Below are positions 51,225-59,976 of a stretch of 64,000 nucleotides of DNA, one piece after another. The stretch is taken from positions 868,001-932,000 of the forward strand of contig JAEACG010000001.1 of NCBI GenBank assembly GCA_016401345.1. The letters run 5' to 3'. The DNA is from Fictibacillus nanhaiensis (GTDB lineage: Bacteria; Bacillota; Bacilli; Bacillales; Fictibacillaceae). Numbering within the stretch: the first letter of the stretch is position 1; every line of letters starts with the position of its first letter. A program made the translations under genes and the position numbers. The notes beneath the pieces are model-generated. The model saw only the letters and a list, made by a program, of their open reading frames with translations, had not been told where the DNA came from and ran no database searches.

Positions 51225-51797
51225 TTAGATTGTGTGTTTATTTTCTTCTACTGCCTCTACGGCAACCTTTAGTGCAGAGGCTAGAATCATTACGAAAATC
51301 CCTGTGAAAAACGTATCAACATAAGCTAATCCTGTATATGTTACAGAAGCGTTCGTTACATGTATTTCCTTAAGTGCTTTTGTCATTAAAAGCTCGTCCA
51401 TAAAGGTAAAAGCTGACCCAAGTACAAGAATGGTGATACCCATCTTGAATAAAACCTTAACGTTCTCCATCATAAATAAACTCTCTTGGTGTAAATTCTG
51501 TAACAATTTTCTCATGAGTCTTAAGAAAATTAATGCAAAAACAAACATAATGATAGAGGTCACCAATGAGAGGACGATGAATTCTTCATCCTTATAAAGT
51601 AAAGGTTGAGTATCAAAAACTAACGTTAAGTTGCTGTACACAGGATCAAATGCACCGAAAGACTTTGCCAATTCCCCTGTTGGACTCATTAAATAAGACA
51701 AATGATATACCAAGGTAAAAATACCAATAAGACCAATAACATAAAAAAGAACTGAGCATAATTTCGCTCCATATTTATAAAAAATTTTCCACTTCAT
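51225..51797 (-). CDS. DUF2975 membrane protein (YoaS-like)
   Basis: A 190-residue membrane protein with four hydrophobic segments (about 10-32, 58-82, 105-122 and 145-170). The layout and the Xre gene directly downstream match the B. subtilis yoaS-yozG pair. ATG 51797 is about 6 to 8 bases after GAGGAGC; the longer frame contains that site. Function unknown. Confidence 0.78.
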   Translation of the reverse strand: MKWKIFYKYGAKLCSVLFYVIGLIGIFTLVYHLSYLMSPTGELAKSFGAFDPVYSNLTLVFDTQPLLYKDEEFIVLSLVTSIIMFVFALIFLRLMRKLLQNLHQESLFMMENVKVLFKMGITILVLGSAFTFMDELLMTKALKEIHVTNASVTYTGLAYVDTFFTGIFVMILASALKVAVEAVEENKHTI

Positions 51798-51899
51798 CTT
51801 TCTGCTCCTCTTCTTTAATTTCATAAATTTAACATACCATAAAAGAAGGATAAAATCTCAATAATCATTATTTTTTTATTGTAAAACAATAAATAATTG

Positions 51900-51928
51900 T
51901 TGAATTTTATAAAATGCGCTGTTATAGT
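51900..51928 (+). promoter_or_regulatory. Promoter of the DUF418 gene
   Basis: TTGAAT (51900-51905), a 17-base spacer and TATAGT (51923-51928), about 60 bases before the start codon. Confidence 0.6.
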
Positions 51929-51987
51929 TATGTCGTCGACGCATTTGTTAGGTATTGGTAATTATGTAGAAAAAGGGGATCATTAAC

Positions 51988-53184
51988 ATGTCATTGGTCA
52001 AACAGAGAATTAACATCATCGATGGTATTAGGGGATTTAGTTTATTAGGGATTCTTTTAGCAAACCTACTCATTTTCCAGTTCGGAATCTTTGGGAAGGA
52101 CGAAATTCACTATTACAAGTTATCAACAGCTGATACATATGCTTACTACTTCACAAAAGTGGTGATTGAAGGCGCATTCCTTCCCATCTTCATGTTCATC
52201 TTTGGGTACTCTCTCATTCTTATGCGTAACAAGTTAAAGGAAAATAACAAACGCGTAAAGTGGCATCTTTTCAGAAGATTTGCTTTCCTGATGACTCTTG
52301 GGATCTTGCATAGTACGTATTTATGGGAAGGAGATATTCTTTTTGTATATGGGCTTATGGGTCTTCTGCTTTTGGTCATGGTAAATCGCAAACCAAAGAC
52401 ACTATTGATTTGGGCTGTTCTACTATTCTCTCTTCTCTTCATTGGCTCTCTGTTTGAGGCAGAAGAAATCAAAATGATTCGTGCTGATAAGATAGATTTA
52501 TACATGAAACAAACACAAGAGATCTATGGATCAGGAACGTACTCAGAAATAAGAGCACACAGTCTTGATGACGAAATGCTTGATATGAGTGGTGGTGAAG
52601 CCGCCTTCATGTTATTATTAACTCCTTTTGTTCTTAGTCCGATGTTTCTGATTGGTATGTATGCAGCACATCGAAAATGGCTGCAAAACACGTCTTCTAA
52701 GATCAAACAGTTCACAATCCTAAGTGGTTTATTTATACCAATCGGTCTCTTACTAAAAGCTACCCCTCTCCTCAGCAAGCAGTGGGATTATCGTTTAGAT
52801 ATGAGTATGATCGGAGGAAGTATGCTTGCTATCGGTTATATCAGTCTGTTCGTTTACATGTACAACCATCAGAAGTTCAGACGCTTTTTAAGTGGTTTTG
52901 AAAGTATGGGAAAACTATCATTAACAAATTATTTAATGCAATCGATGATTTGTACATTTCTTTTTTACGGCTATGGTTTAGGTTGGTTTGGTGATCTTGG
53001 TGTAATACTGGCCACTGTAGTAGGTGTTATTATCTTTGGAACACAAGCATTCCTTAGTTCCGTTTATTTAAAACATCTGCCCATCGGTCCCGTTGAATAT
53101 CTTGTACGCTTGGTCGTCTACTTAAAGATACCTATGTTCAAAAAACATACTTCTTTAGAGGATGATTATAGAAAAGCGATATAA
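51988..53184 (+). CDS. DUF418 membrane protein (YeiB-like)
   Basis: A 398-residue polytopic membrane protein with about ten hydrophobic segments. The start RINIIDGIRGFSLLGILLANLLIF is the DUF418/YeiB hallmark, and MGKLSLTNYLMQSMICTFLFYGYGLGWFG (in pieces) near the C-terminus is the second conserved block. The family is distantly related to acyltransferase-3 membrane proteins; role unknown. AAAGGGGA precedes ATG 51988. Single gene with its own promoter and a very good terminator. Confidence 0.85.
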   Translation: MSLVKQRINIIDGIRGFSLLGILLANLLIFQFGIFGKDEIHYYKLSTADTYAYYFTKVVIEGAFLPIFMFIFGYSLILMRNKLKENNKRVKWHLFRRFAFLMTLGILHSTYLWEGDILFVYGLMGLLLLVMVNRKPKTLLIWAVLLFSLLFIGSLFEAEEIKMIRADKIDLYMKQTQEIYGSGTYSEIRAHSLDDEMLDMSGGEAAFMLLLTPFVLSPMFLIGMYAAHRKWLQNTSSKIKQFTILSGLFIPIGLLLKATPLLSKQWDYRLDMSMIGGSMLAIGYISLFVYMYNHQKFRRFLSGFESMGKLSLTNYLMQSMICTFLFYGYGLGWFGDLGVILATVVGVIIFGTQAFLSSVYLKHLPIGPVEYLVRLVVYLKIPMFKKHTSLEDDYRKAI

Positions 53185-53187
53185 ATA

Positions 53188-53222
53188 AAGATAGCTGTCT
53201 ACACAGAGACAGCTATCTTTTG
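53188..53222 (+). terminator. Terminator after DUF418 gene
   Basis: A perfect 12-bp stem, AGATAGCTGTCT with AGACAGCTATCT, around ACACAG, followed by TTTT. Confidence 0.9.
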
Positions 53223-53230
53223 TTTCATGA

Positions 53231-53371
53231 TTATTTCTCATCTAGTCGATCCGCTATTCTTTTTAGTGATTGATTCATTCGATACAGCATGACCAATACA
53301 AAGGTTCCTACAGCTATTGGAAAAATAAAAGTAAATAAGCCCATAAACGCTAGCCCAGATGCTCCACCCAT
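53231..53371 (-). CDS. Small single-pass membrane protein, 46 residues
   Basis: MGGASGLAFMGLFTFIFPIA begins a single hydrophobic helix of about 24 residues, followed by a charged tail (RMNQSLKRIADRLDEK). ATG 53371 is preceded by GGTGGTGAG. A short membrane helix with an amphipathic tail is typical of Bacillus small regulatory membrane proteins. It lies 22 bases downstream of the nucleotidyltransferase-like gene on the same strand, so the two may be co-transcribed. Confidence 0.6.
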   Translation of the reverse strand: MGGASGLAFMGLFTFIFPIAVGTFVLVMLYRMNQSLKRIADRLDEK

Positions 53372-53393
53372 ACACTCACCACCTCATTCAAGT

Positions 53394-54245
53394 TTAAAAA
53401 TTAAATAGGACCTTTTTCAAAATATCTTCTTCCCAATTCTGGTCATACGTAATTTCAACAACTTCACATAACTCTTTATGTAACTTTTGAAATTGAGGTA
53501 AGATGTTTATTAAGACTCGTAACATGTCCTCTTCGTTTGAATTGTAGCGCCATTCAGATAGAAGCATGCGCTGCCAGTCAGCTAACGGACTCCTCATTCC
53601 TTCAACCTTAGACCAATCAGCAAAGTTATTTGGCTGTAGACCTGCCATCATATACCATCCAGACACCATAGAATAGATCCCGTTTTCTAAACATTGTTTT
53701 GCGTATGAGAGTTCACCCCGCATGACTCGCCTATAGAACTCATGAACGTATGCGAAGAATTTAGTACGCCAAATCTCTACTTCTTCTATCGTTGGTGAGT
53801 AGGATAGCTGAAGTGATTGTTGCTTTATTGAGTTTACATGACCTTCAGGATCGTAAACTATTTTTAAATGCTGCATCCATATAGAAGGCTGAAGATCTTT
53901 TTTCTTGTAATAGAAAGTATCCACTTTAATAAAGAAGTCATAATGAGCGATAGAATAGTTTGTCCAAGGAAAATCTTCATAGAAAAGAACTTGCCCCCAA
54001 TTGGCCGCTCTTTTCTTTTTATTCTCTCGAAACTTCTCAAAAACGCCATCTCGCACGACAACACGAAGATCAATATCTGAATAGAGATCTGTGCTTTCTT
54101 TTCCGATCGACCCGCCATAAAAAACGGCTAAAACATTTTTATCTGCCACTAGGTCTTGTTCTATAGTTCTCATTAATTTTTTCCGCTGTAACGGCAGTTC
54201 TCCATCCCTCTTCTGATAAAAATTCCGTAAAGCTTCAAATCCCAC
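53394..54245 (-). CDS. Nucleotidyltransferase-like protein (aminoglycoside 6-adenylyltransferase fold)
   Basis: A 283-residue protein. FYGGSIGKESTDLYSDIDLRVVV has the GS-x10-DxD motif of polymerase-beta-like nucleotidyltransferases, as in AadK-type aminoglycoside adenylyltransferases. The rest (VDTFYYKKKDL; FYRRVMRGELSYAK) is helical and similar in layout to that group, but I cannot say it acts on antibiotics. GTG 54245 follows an in-frame stop; the ribosome site (GGGAG) is about 15 bases away, so the start is uncertain. Confidence 0.72.
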   Translation of the reverse strand: MGFEALRNFYQKRDGELPLQRKKLMRTIEQDLVADKNVLAVFYGGSIGKESTDLYSDIDLRVVVRDGVFEKFRENKKKRAANWGQVLFYEDFPWTNYSIAHYDFFIKVDTFYYKKKDLQPSIWMQHLKIVYDPEGHVNSIKQQSLQLSYSPTIEEVEIWRTKFFAYVHEFYRRVMRGELSYAKQCLENGIYSMVSGWYMMAGLQPNNFADWSKVEGMRSPLADWQRMLLSEWRYNSNEEDMLRVLINILPQFQKLHKELCEVVEITYDQNWEEDILKKVLFNF

Positions 54246-54339
54246 TCATCGAAAACCAGCTCCCTATTATCATCTTCATTTCATATTTCTCTTAAAGGAG
54301 GATGGTACCTTCTTTTTCATTTGTTAAAGAAAATAAAAC

Positions 54340-54378
54340 AAAAAAGTCTCATTTCCCTCAAAATGGGAAATGAGCTTT
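54340..54378 (-). terminator. Terminator after small membrane gene
   Basis: CTCATTTCCC and GGGAAATGAG around TCAAAAT; the minus strand continues into TTTTTTG. Confidence 0.8.
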
Positions 54379-54397
54379 ATAGTGTACCAGAATTCTC

Positions 54398-54598
54398 TTA
54401 ATTTCTGTTTAGATTCGTACGTTTTTGCGCCTGCCAAACGTGGATCATACTAGGAACCCCAACGCTCATACTCACGATGAAACTCCACATCACGAAGCGC
54501 CATTCACCGGAATAAATAGCGATTATTATAAAAAACAACAGCTGTCCTATAAGAGCAAATAACGCAGCAATCCAAGCTAGTGTAAGGTTCTCCTTCAT
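54398..54598 (-). CDS. Small membrane protein, unknown, 66 residues
   Basis: MKENLTLAWIAALFALIGQL begins the first of two hydrophobic helices (about 6-26 and 30-52), followed by a basic tail (WQAQKRTNLNRN). ATG 54598 is about 7 to 9 bases after AGGAGAG; the longer frame contains that site. Not recognised. Confidence 0.6.
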   Translation of the reverse strand: MKENLTLAWIAALFALIGQLLFFIIIAIYSGEWRFVMWSFIVSMSVGVPSMIHVWQAQKRTNLNRN

Positions 54599-54700
54599 TT
54601 CATCTCTCCTAGCGGAAAATGATTTTATACATGAAGTCATGCCATATGTGCCTACACTTTAATTTTAACATAATTATCCAATTGGTCGTTAATATTACTT

Positions 54701-55351
54701 TTATTCCTCTTTTACCTTTAATCCTAACAATGTTGAAAACACGATTGCCTGTTCTCGAGATACTGTGCATCCCTTTAAACTTGTGATGTCCACATTAATG
54801 TTATTGAATTTACAAGTACTAATATCAATCCCGTTTAATGCTGTTTCTGTAAAATCGATTTCCTCGATATTACACGTCTCAAATTTCACTTTATTAAGTT
54901 TTGTTTCATAAAAGTTAGCATTCTTAAGCGAAGATTGATCGAACAAAACGGGTTTAAGATCTGTTTCTACAAACTCACTCATGTCTAACATGCAGTTCTC
55001 AAACGTTACATTTCTAAGATTCGCCTTTTCGAAGTCTACACCCATCAGCTTACATTCTTTAAAATGAACGCGGTAAAGGATACCTTCTTTAAAATTTGTG
55101 TTGGAAAGATCACAGTTTTCAAATACAACATCAGTCATGTCCACTTTATAAAAACTGGAGTGGATTAGTGTCACATTATTAAATTTCACTTTGGATAGGA
55201 TGAGTTTGTCGATTTCTTCATTCTCTAAAAAAGCTCCCGTTATCGAGCAGTCATGAAGATAAGGATCTTCCTCCAAATACAAATCCCGAAATCTTGCTTC
55301 TTCTAAATCTCCCTGAATTTTAGGCAGATCCACCTTGAATTTCTTTGTCAT
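54701..55351 (-). CDS. Pentapeptide-repeat protein
   Basis: A 216-residue protein made of A(D/N)LxX-like repeats through most of its length: DVVFENCDLSNTNFKEG, GVDFEKANLRNVTFENC and LKNANFYETKLNKVKFETC are typical. They fold into a right-handed quadrilateral beta helix that can mimic B-form DNA; some relatives (Qnr, MfpA) bind gyrase, most are uncharacterised. ATG 55351 follows TGGAGTG by about 7 bases; the longer frame is hydrophobic but lacks a site. Role unknown. Confidence 0.82.
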   Translation of the reverse strand: MTKKFKVDLPKIQGDLEEARFRDLYLEEDPYLHDCSITGAFLENEEIDKLILSKVKFNNVTLIHSSFYKVDMTDVVFENCDLSNTNFKEGILYRVHFKECKLMGVDFEKANLRNVTFENCMLDMSEFVETDLKPVLFDQSSLKNANFYETKLNKVKFETCNIEEIDFTETALNGIDISTCKFNNINVDITSLKGCTVSREQAIVFSTLLGLKVKEE

Positions 55352-55445
55352 TTTCTTCACTCCATTACGTAATCTCATTAAATCAAGCTTACAGAAGTAA
55401 AAAAATAAATAGTAGTCTTTTCTTTTCTTTGATTTTCTGTGCAAT

Positions 55446-55479
55446 GAAAAAACCGCTGAACAAAAATAGTCAGCGGTTC
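55446..55479 (-). terminator. Terminator after VOC gene
   Basis: AACCGCTGA and TCAGCGGTT around a 10-base loop; T-rich sequence follows on the minus strand. Confidence 0.85.
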
Positions 55480-55488
55480 TCTTGTATA

Positions 55489-55989
55489 TTAATATGCTCC
55501 TTGAGAGTAGGTTAGCTCATAACTATGCGTATAGATTTCAAAGATGTTGCCGAATGGATCTTCTACATAGACCATTTTATAAGGCTTTTCGTTCGGATAA
55601 TATTCACGAATTGGCATGCGCTGTTTGCCGCCATACTCTTTAATTTTAGCTACAATTCCTTCAATATCCGGATCTTGGATGCAGAAATGGAACAAACCTG
55701 TTTTCCAATATTCAAAATTATTTTCAGGCTTTTCGTTATGAGGAAACTCAAAAAGCTCTACTCCAATCTTGTCACCTGTTGCTAAATGTGCAATTCGAAA
55801 TGTTTCCCAGTCATCACCGAAAACATCACGGCACATTTGACCGATTGGTGTATCGTCATTCTCTACATCTGAAGGCTCCATGATAACGTACCATCCGAAA
55901 ACCTCTGTGTAAAATTTAATGGCTTCTTCTAGATTTGGCACGGACAATCCAATATGAGAAAATGTTCTTGGATAGATTGGCATATTCAT
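55489..55989 (-). CDS. VOC/glyoxalase-family protein
   Basis: A 166-residue vicinal-oxygen-chelate protein. HIGLSVPNLEEAIKFYTEVFGW opens the fold with the first metal histidine, GVELFEFP and GLFHFCIQDPDIEG carry the middle ligands, and EDPFGNIFEIYTH the last glutamate. Candidate functions are glyoxalase, ring-cleavage dioxygenase or resistance protein. It is divergent from an HxlR regulator with a palindrome between, so it may respond to a reactive electrophile. Confidence 0.82.
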   Translation of the reverse strand: MNMPIYPRTFSHIGLSVPNLEEAIKFYTEVFGWYVIMEPSDVENDDTPIGQMCRDVFGDDWETFRIAHLATGDKIGVELFEFPHNEKPENNFEYWKTGLFHFCIQDPDIEGIVAKIKEYGGKQRMPIREYYPNEKPYKMVYVEDPFGNIFEIYTHSYELTYSQGAY

Positions 55990-56056
55990 CTTCCTCCCTG
56001 TTTTTGTTGATTACAGGAATCATTATACCCAGACACTCTCCTACTATGTAAGAGCG

Positions 56057-56068
56057 CACTTTAAAGTG
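56057..56068. promoter_or_regulatory. Palindrome CACTTTAAAGTG, candidate HxlR operator
   Basis: A 12-bp perfect palindrome in the 116-base gap between the divergent VOC and HxlR genes. Its core is close to HxlR/YodB-type sites and to the LLM-gene repeats at 42234-42265. Confidence 0.6.
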
Positions 56069-56105
56069 ACATACTATCCTAGAAGTAAGAAAGGATGTTA
56101 GTTTC

Positions 56106-56441
56106 GTGAAAATATCAACACATGACGATGGCAAGCTAAAATGTTCAATTGAATATACATTACAAAAAATCGGTGGTAAATGGAAAACGGTTATTCTATG
56201 GCACTTAGGTGTAGATGGTACTTTACGATACAACGAATTAAGAAACCTGTTGTCAGGAGTGACACATAAAGTTCTTTCTCAGCAATTAAAGGAACTTGAA
56301 GAAGACGGATTCATTGATCGGAAATCGTACAATACAGTACCTCCGAAGGTAGAATATACATTGACTGCATTCGGTTCGACAATAATGCCCATTTTAAAAC
56401 AGATGCATGAATGGGGAACAGAGCACGGAGATTTAGCATAA
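56106..56441 (+). CDS. HxlR-family regulator
   Basis: A 111-residue winged-helix regulator. LKCSIEYTLQKIGGKWKTVILWHLGVDGTLRYNELRNLLSGVTHKVLSQQLKELEEDG (in pieces) is the HxlR signature; a cysteine near position 13 could serve as a redox sensor as in YodB/HypR. GTG 56106 follows AAAGGATG. It probably controls itself and the divergent VOC gene, and perhaps the LLM gene 14 kb away, through a shared operator motif. Confidence 0.88.
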   Translation: MKISTHDDGKLKCSIEYTLQKIGGKWKTVILWHLGVDGTLRYNELRNLLSGVTHKVLSQQLKELEEDGFIDRKSYNTVPPKVEYTLTAFGSTIMPILKQMHEWGTEHGDLA

Positions 56442-56442
56442 C

Positions 56443-56482
56443 AAAAGGAGGTTCAGTGCTCTAAACCAATGGCGTGCCTCCT
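56443..56482. terminator. Convergent hairpin after hxlR-like gene
   Basis: AAAGGAGG and CCTCCTTT pair around a 24-base loop in the gap between two convergent genes. Because the loop is large and T-runs are weak, termination strength is uncertain. Confidence 0.5.
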
Positions 56483-56491
56483 TTAGCTTGT

Positions 56492-57340
56492 TTAAATTTT
56501 TGATAAGCATTTTTGAATCGTATGTTGTAATGAGTTACATATTGGATCATCACTAATTCCTATGAAGAGGCTTTTTAGCAGGGACTTACAGTTAGCCATA
56601 ACGAACCAATACTTTTCAGATGACAATTCTTCTTTTTGAGATTTTAAAAAACCAGGAATACCTTCGACAAACATTTTTAATTCTTCTAATCCAACCTCTT
56701 TTTTGAGCATTGTTAGAACAGCAATAACAACACGATCGTCTTCTCCATGCAAAAATCCAGTCGGAGTCGTACAATATTTTTTCAAAAGAATTTCAATGAT
56801 AGGAAAGTATTCAACTTCGGCAATTTTTTCACTCTTGATCAATTCATCACATGTATCCGCCACATGAGCAATGCTGTGTGCCCAACCTTTTACGGGTACA
56901 TAACCTCTAACATCACGTTCCAGCTCTATGTACTTCTTGATTTCATTTTTCACTTCAGTGAGGGTGTTTTTTGGAAGAAAATCCTTTTCGATATCTTTAT
57001 TGATGATGACCGCTATCAATATCGTTGTGAAAGCACGGGTGAAGACAGAATCTGTCCCACTTTCGCCGATTCCTTTAAATAAAAGGTGCGTTACACTATA
57101 ATCTAGAAGTTTCTTTAATGTCTCGTAGTCGAGTTGATCGTGGATAATTGACATATAGAACGATCGATAAACCATCTCTCGTAGATCACTATTAGGTGAC
57201 CCAATATGTAGAATCATCGCATCTAAAACAACTTCCTGATCTACATCTTCCCATGTCTTTTCCTTGTTATTTATTGAAGTCAAAAGCCTTAATAATTCGC
57301 TTTCTTCAACGGTTTTGTCGCTTTGGAACAAAGTAGTCAT
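56492..57340 (-). CDS. DUF2785 protein
   Basis: A 282-residue helical, cytosolic protein. EVVLDAMILHIGSPNSDLREMVYRSFYM (in pieces) and VPVKGWAHSIAHVADTCDELI (in pieces), with its H-x3-H pattern, fit DUF2785, whose role is unknown. ATG 57340 lies about 10 bases after TGGGGGTAG. Single gene. Confidence 0.75.
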   Translation of the reverse strand: MTTLFQSDKTVEESELLRLLTSINNKEKTWEDVDQEVVLDAMILHIGSPNSDLREMVYRSFYMSIIHDQLDYETLKKLLDYSVTHLLFKGIGESGTDSVFTRAFTTILIAVIINKDIEKDFLPKNTLTEVKNEIKKYIELERDVRGYVPVKGWAHSIAHVADTCDELIKSEKIAEVEYFPIIEILLKKYCTTPTGFLHGEDDRVVIAVLTMLKKEVGLEELKMFVEGIPGFLKSQKEELSSEKYWFVMANCKSLLKSLFIGISDDPICNSLQHTIQKCLSKI

Positions 57341-57516
57341 AATCTTTCTACCCCCATTTTGTATTTCTATATTTTCATTATACAAAAAGATGGTATAATA
57401 CAGGTTTATTTTTGGAAAAATTTGTTTAACTCGTTACAATTCTGTGGAAAGCTTGTTAGTTGTTATTGGAATTTTGGATACAATGATACAATAAAGAAAA
57501 TGAATCGAAAGAGTGA

Positions 57517-58044
57517 ATGCACTTGAAAAAATATATAATTGTTGCGATATCTATATTGTTTTTAGCAGGCTGTAGTTTTAACAAACAAGAGACTACAAAC
57601 AACATCTTTTTAATTCCAGAAGGCTTTGAGGGCTCTATCTTTACGTTCTATAACATGCCAGACGAACCCGCTTTAAAAAAAGAAGATGATTACACAGTAA
57701 TTCCTGTAAAAGAAAAGACTTTGGATGTACTAAAAGATACTGAGATCAGTCAGTATGGTGTTTCATTCACCTCAACGAAGGACATGATCTATGGGGTTGT
57801 GAATGATAAATATTATTATGTTGATAAAAACGGCAAACGAAAAGAAATCAATGACCAGTGTATCAGTCTTGGATCAAACGGTGGTTTTTCAGGTAGAAAC
57901 GGTGAAGATATTAAGTATTCCGTTATTCAAGTAACGTCTTCTAGTTGTGGTCCTTCTTTTAAAGAAAATGGAAGAAATGATTTTAACGCGCAAGTGAACC
58001 ATGTAGGAAAATATTATTTTCAAAAGCTAGCTATAAAGAAATAA
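57517..58044 (+). CDS. Lipoprotein, unknown
   Basis: A 175-residue protein. The signal peptide (KKYIIVAISILFLAGC) ends in a lipobox (LAGC). The mature part is beta-rich and acidic (FLIPEGFEGSIFTFYNMPDEP in pieces), of a type seen in small Bacillus lipoproteins annotated DUF6843-like; I cannot assign a function. ATG 57517 and TTG 57523 are both possible starts, with AAAGAG upstream. Closed by a terminator. Confidence 0.7.
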   Translation: MHLKKYIIVAISILFLAGCSFNKQETTNNIFLIPEGFEGSIFTFYNMPDEPALKKEDDYTVIPVKEKTLDVLKDTEISQYGVSFTSTKDMIYGVVNDKYYYVDKNGKRKEINDQCISLGSNGGFSGRNGEDIKYSVIQVTSSSCGPSFKENGRNDFNAQVNHVGKYYFQKLAIKK

Positions 58045-58049
58045 GTAAC

Positions 58050-58088
58050 GGTGCTAGGGGATTTCAAATCCTCCTGCACCCTTTTTTT
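58050..58088 (+). terminator. Terminator after lipoprotein gene
   Basis: GGTGCTAGGGGATTT pairs imperfectly with AAATCCTCCTGCACC, followed by T7. Confidence 0.75.
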
Positions 58089-58202
58089 ATTTAGCATTCT
58101 TCACCTCATGACATGTTAAGAACAGCTAGAAATAACTTCAGAAAGTGGATAAATGATACCGTTTCCATACTACCTTGTGCTGGTTCATTTAAAATTTATG
58201 TG

Positions 58203-58232
58203 TTGACAAGCCCAAGATACAGCCTTTATAGT
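58203..58232 (+). promoter_or_regulatory. Promoter of the T-box/permease unit
   Basis: TTGACA (58203-58208), an 18-base spacer and TATAGT (58227-58232). It sits about 35 bases before the T-box leader. Confidence 0.75.
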
Positions 58233-58265
58233 AATCCATATTATTCTGAATAATCATTTTGATAA

Positions 58266-58527
58266 AAGCAACGAACGGGAGTAGTAAAAGTCATTTTGTA
58301 GTCTAGAGAGCTGCGGGTTGGTGGAACGCAGTCTATGAAAACTTTGAACTCGCCCTGGAGCAGCAAGACAAAAAGAACGCGTTCTCTATGTTTTGACGAC
58401 TAACCTTCGTTAACAGGTTCTACAAGCAGGATTCTATGACGAATCAACAAGAGTGGTACCGCGGTCAGCCAAAGGCTTATCGTCTCTTTTCTCACAAATG
58501 AGATCAGAGATGGTAAGCCTTTTTTTG
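58266..58527 (+). promoter_or_regulatory. T-box riboswitch, leucine specifier (CUC)
   Basis: A tRNA-sensing leader. AACGAACGGGAGTAGTAAAAG begins stem I in the usual way, AGAGAGCTGCGG-GTTGGTGGAA gives the AG-bulge and distal loop, and GAACTC at 58346-58351 contains the specifier CTC (58349-58351). The T-box AGTGGTACCGCGG at 58452-58464 includes TGGT, which matches an ACCA tRNA end. The terminator pairs AAAGGCTTA with TAAGCCTTT and ends in T7. The neighbouring gene resembles YvbW, a leucine T-box gene in B. subtilis, which supports CUC/Leu. Uncharged tRNA-Leu should turn on the gene. Confidence 0.9.
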
Positions 58528-58574
58528 TTATTTGTTTTATAGATTCTAACATCACTTTAAGAGAGGTTATGAAG

Positions 58575-59942
58575 ATGAAAAAAAGCACAGAGAACTTACA
58601 ACGAACGATGACTTCTCGTCATATTTTGATGATGGCTCTTGGAGGCAGTATCGGAGCTGGACTTTTTAAAGGCAGCAGTGCGGCTATTGATTCAGCTGGT
58701 CCCTCTGTTGTTCTAGCCTATTTGATCGGCGGAATCATTTTATTATTTGTGATGCAAGGTTTAGCAGAGATGGCTGTTCAAAACAGTGGTGCCCGAACGT
58801 TTCGTGACCTTGTTCAATCTGTATTAGGCATGTTCCCAGCTTATTTTCTTGATTGGATTTATTGGAAGATGTGGGTGCTAAACATTGCGGCAGAAGCTGT
58901 GGTGGCAGCGATATTTCTTCAATATTGGTTCTCGGATACGCCAATTTGGCTGCTAGCCTTTTTGGTTTCAATCGCCGTCACCATCGTAAATCTATTATCC
59001 GTTAAAATATTTGCTGAGACGGAGTATTGGTTAGCACTTATTAAGATCAGTGTCATCGTCATCTTTATTCTTTCAGGACTTTTGCTTTTATTCGTATCGT
59101 TTGGTGATCATATTGCACCGAATTTTACGAACTTAACAGAGCAGGGGGGATTCTTCCCGAACGGTTCAGCCGGTCTTATGACAGCTATGTTAGTCGTGAT
59201 CTATTCGTATGGTGGAACGGAGATTATCGGTGTAACCTTAGCTGAAACGAAGAATCCAGAACAAGTAGTACCACAAGCTGTTCGCAGTACATTAACTCGT
59301 ATCATTGCGTTTTACTTGTTTCCTTTCTTTATCATTGTTGGCTTAATTCCTTGGAATCAAGTAAATGGCGTGAATGAAAGTCCTTTTGTCATGGTGTTTC
59401 AGATGATCGGAATTCCTGGTGCAGATCATGTGATGAATGGTGTGATTCTTCTTGCGATCATCTCATCCATGAACTCAGGGTTATATGGTTCATCACGTGT
59501 GTTGTATACACAAGCCGTTGATGGTCGTGTTCCTAAGATTTTCGCTCGACTTTCATCTAAAAAAGTTCCTTTTGTCGCAATTCTGCTGTGTACAGCATCT
59601 CTGTATGCAGGTGTACTCATTTCTATTTTTGCAGGCGACAAAACCTTTAACTATCTTATGGGATCACTTGGCTATACCGTATTGTTTATATGGTTAATCA
59701 TTGCCTTTGCACATTTAAAGTCACGAAATAAGAATGAACAGCTTTCCGGCTATTATGTAAGATGGTTTCCTTATACCACTTGGATTGCTATTCTGTCTTT
59801 ACTTGCTATATTGATCGGCATTGTACTCACCACTTCAATTATAATCACTAGTGTAACCCTAGGCATTTATTTATTGATAAGTGCAACGTATGTGTTTAGA
59901 AGAAAATCACTTAACCCGAATAAAGAAAAGATGGTGAGTTAA
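58575..59942 (+). CDS. Amino-acid permease, YvbW-like (probable leucine transporter)
   Basis: A 455-residue APC-superfamily transporter with twelve hydrophobic segments. TSRHILMMALGGSIGAGLFKGSS is the family signature in the first helix, and YSYGGTEIIGVTLAET in helix 6 is typical of amino-acid/polyamine permeases. ATG 58575 is 8 bases after GAGAGG; the ATG at 58569 is too close. The upstream leucine T-box makes leucine the probable substrate, inferred from regulation. The gene is monocistronic and ends at a strong terminator. Confidence 0.88.
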   Translation: MKKSTENLQRTMTSRHILMMALGGSIGAGLFKGSSAAIDSAGPSVVLAYLIGGIILLFVMQGLAEMAVQNSGARTFRDLVQSVLGMFPAYFLDWIYWKMWVLNIAAEAVVAAIFLQYWFSDTPIWLLAFLVSIAVTIVNLLSVKIFAETEYWLALIKISVIVIFILSGLLLLFVSFGDHIAPNFTNLTEQGGFFPNGSAGLMTAMLVVIYSYGGTEIIGVTLAETKNPEQVVPQAVRSTLTRIIAFYLFPFFIIVGLIPWNQVNGVNESPFVMVFQMIGIPGADHVMNGVILLAIISSMNSGLYGSSRVLYTQAVDGRVPKIFARLSSKKVPFVAILLCTASLYAGVLISIFAGDKTFNYLMGSLGYTVLFIWLIIAFAHLKSRNKNEQLSGYYVRWFPYTTWIAILSLLAILIGIVLTTSIIITSVTLGIYLLISATYVFRRKSLNPNKEKMVS

Positions 59943-59944
59943 CA

Positions 59945-59975
59945 AAAGAAAACGCTCGTAACCGAGCGTTTTCTC
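59945..59975. terminator. Bidirectional terminator between permease and metallophore operon
   Basis: AGAAAACGCTCG and CGAGCGTTTTCT form a perfect 12-bp stem around TAAC. It separates two convergent units. Confidence 0.9.
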
Positions 59976-59976
59976 C

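Noticed and set aside
58400-58588. Minus-strand frame of 62 codons across the T-box leader
   Set aside because: It lies opposite the T-box and terminator and has no ribosome site.
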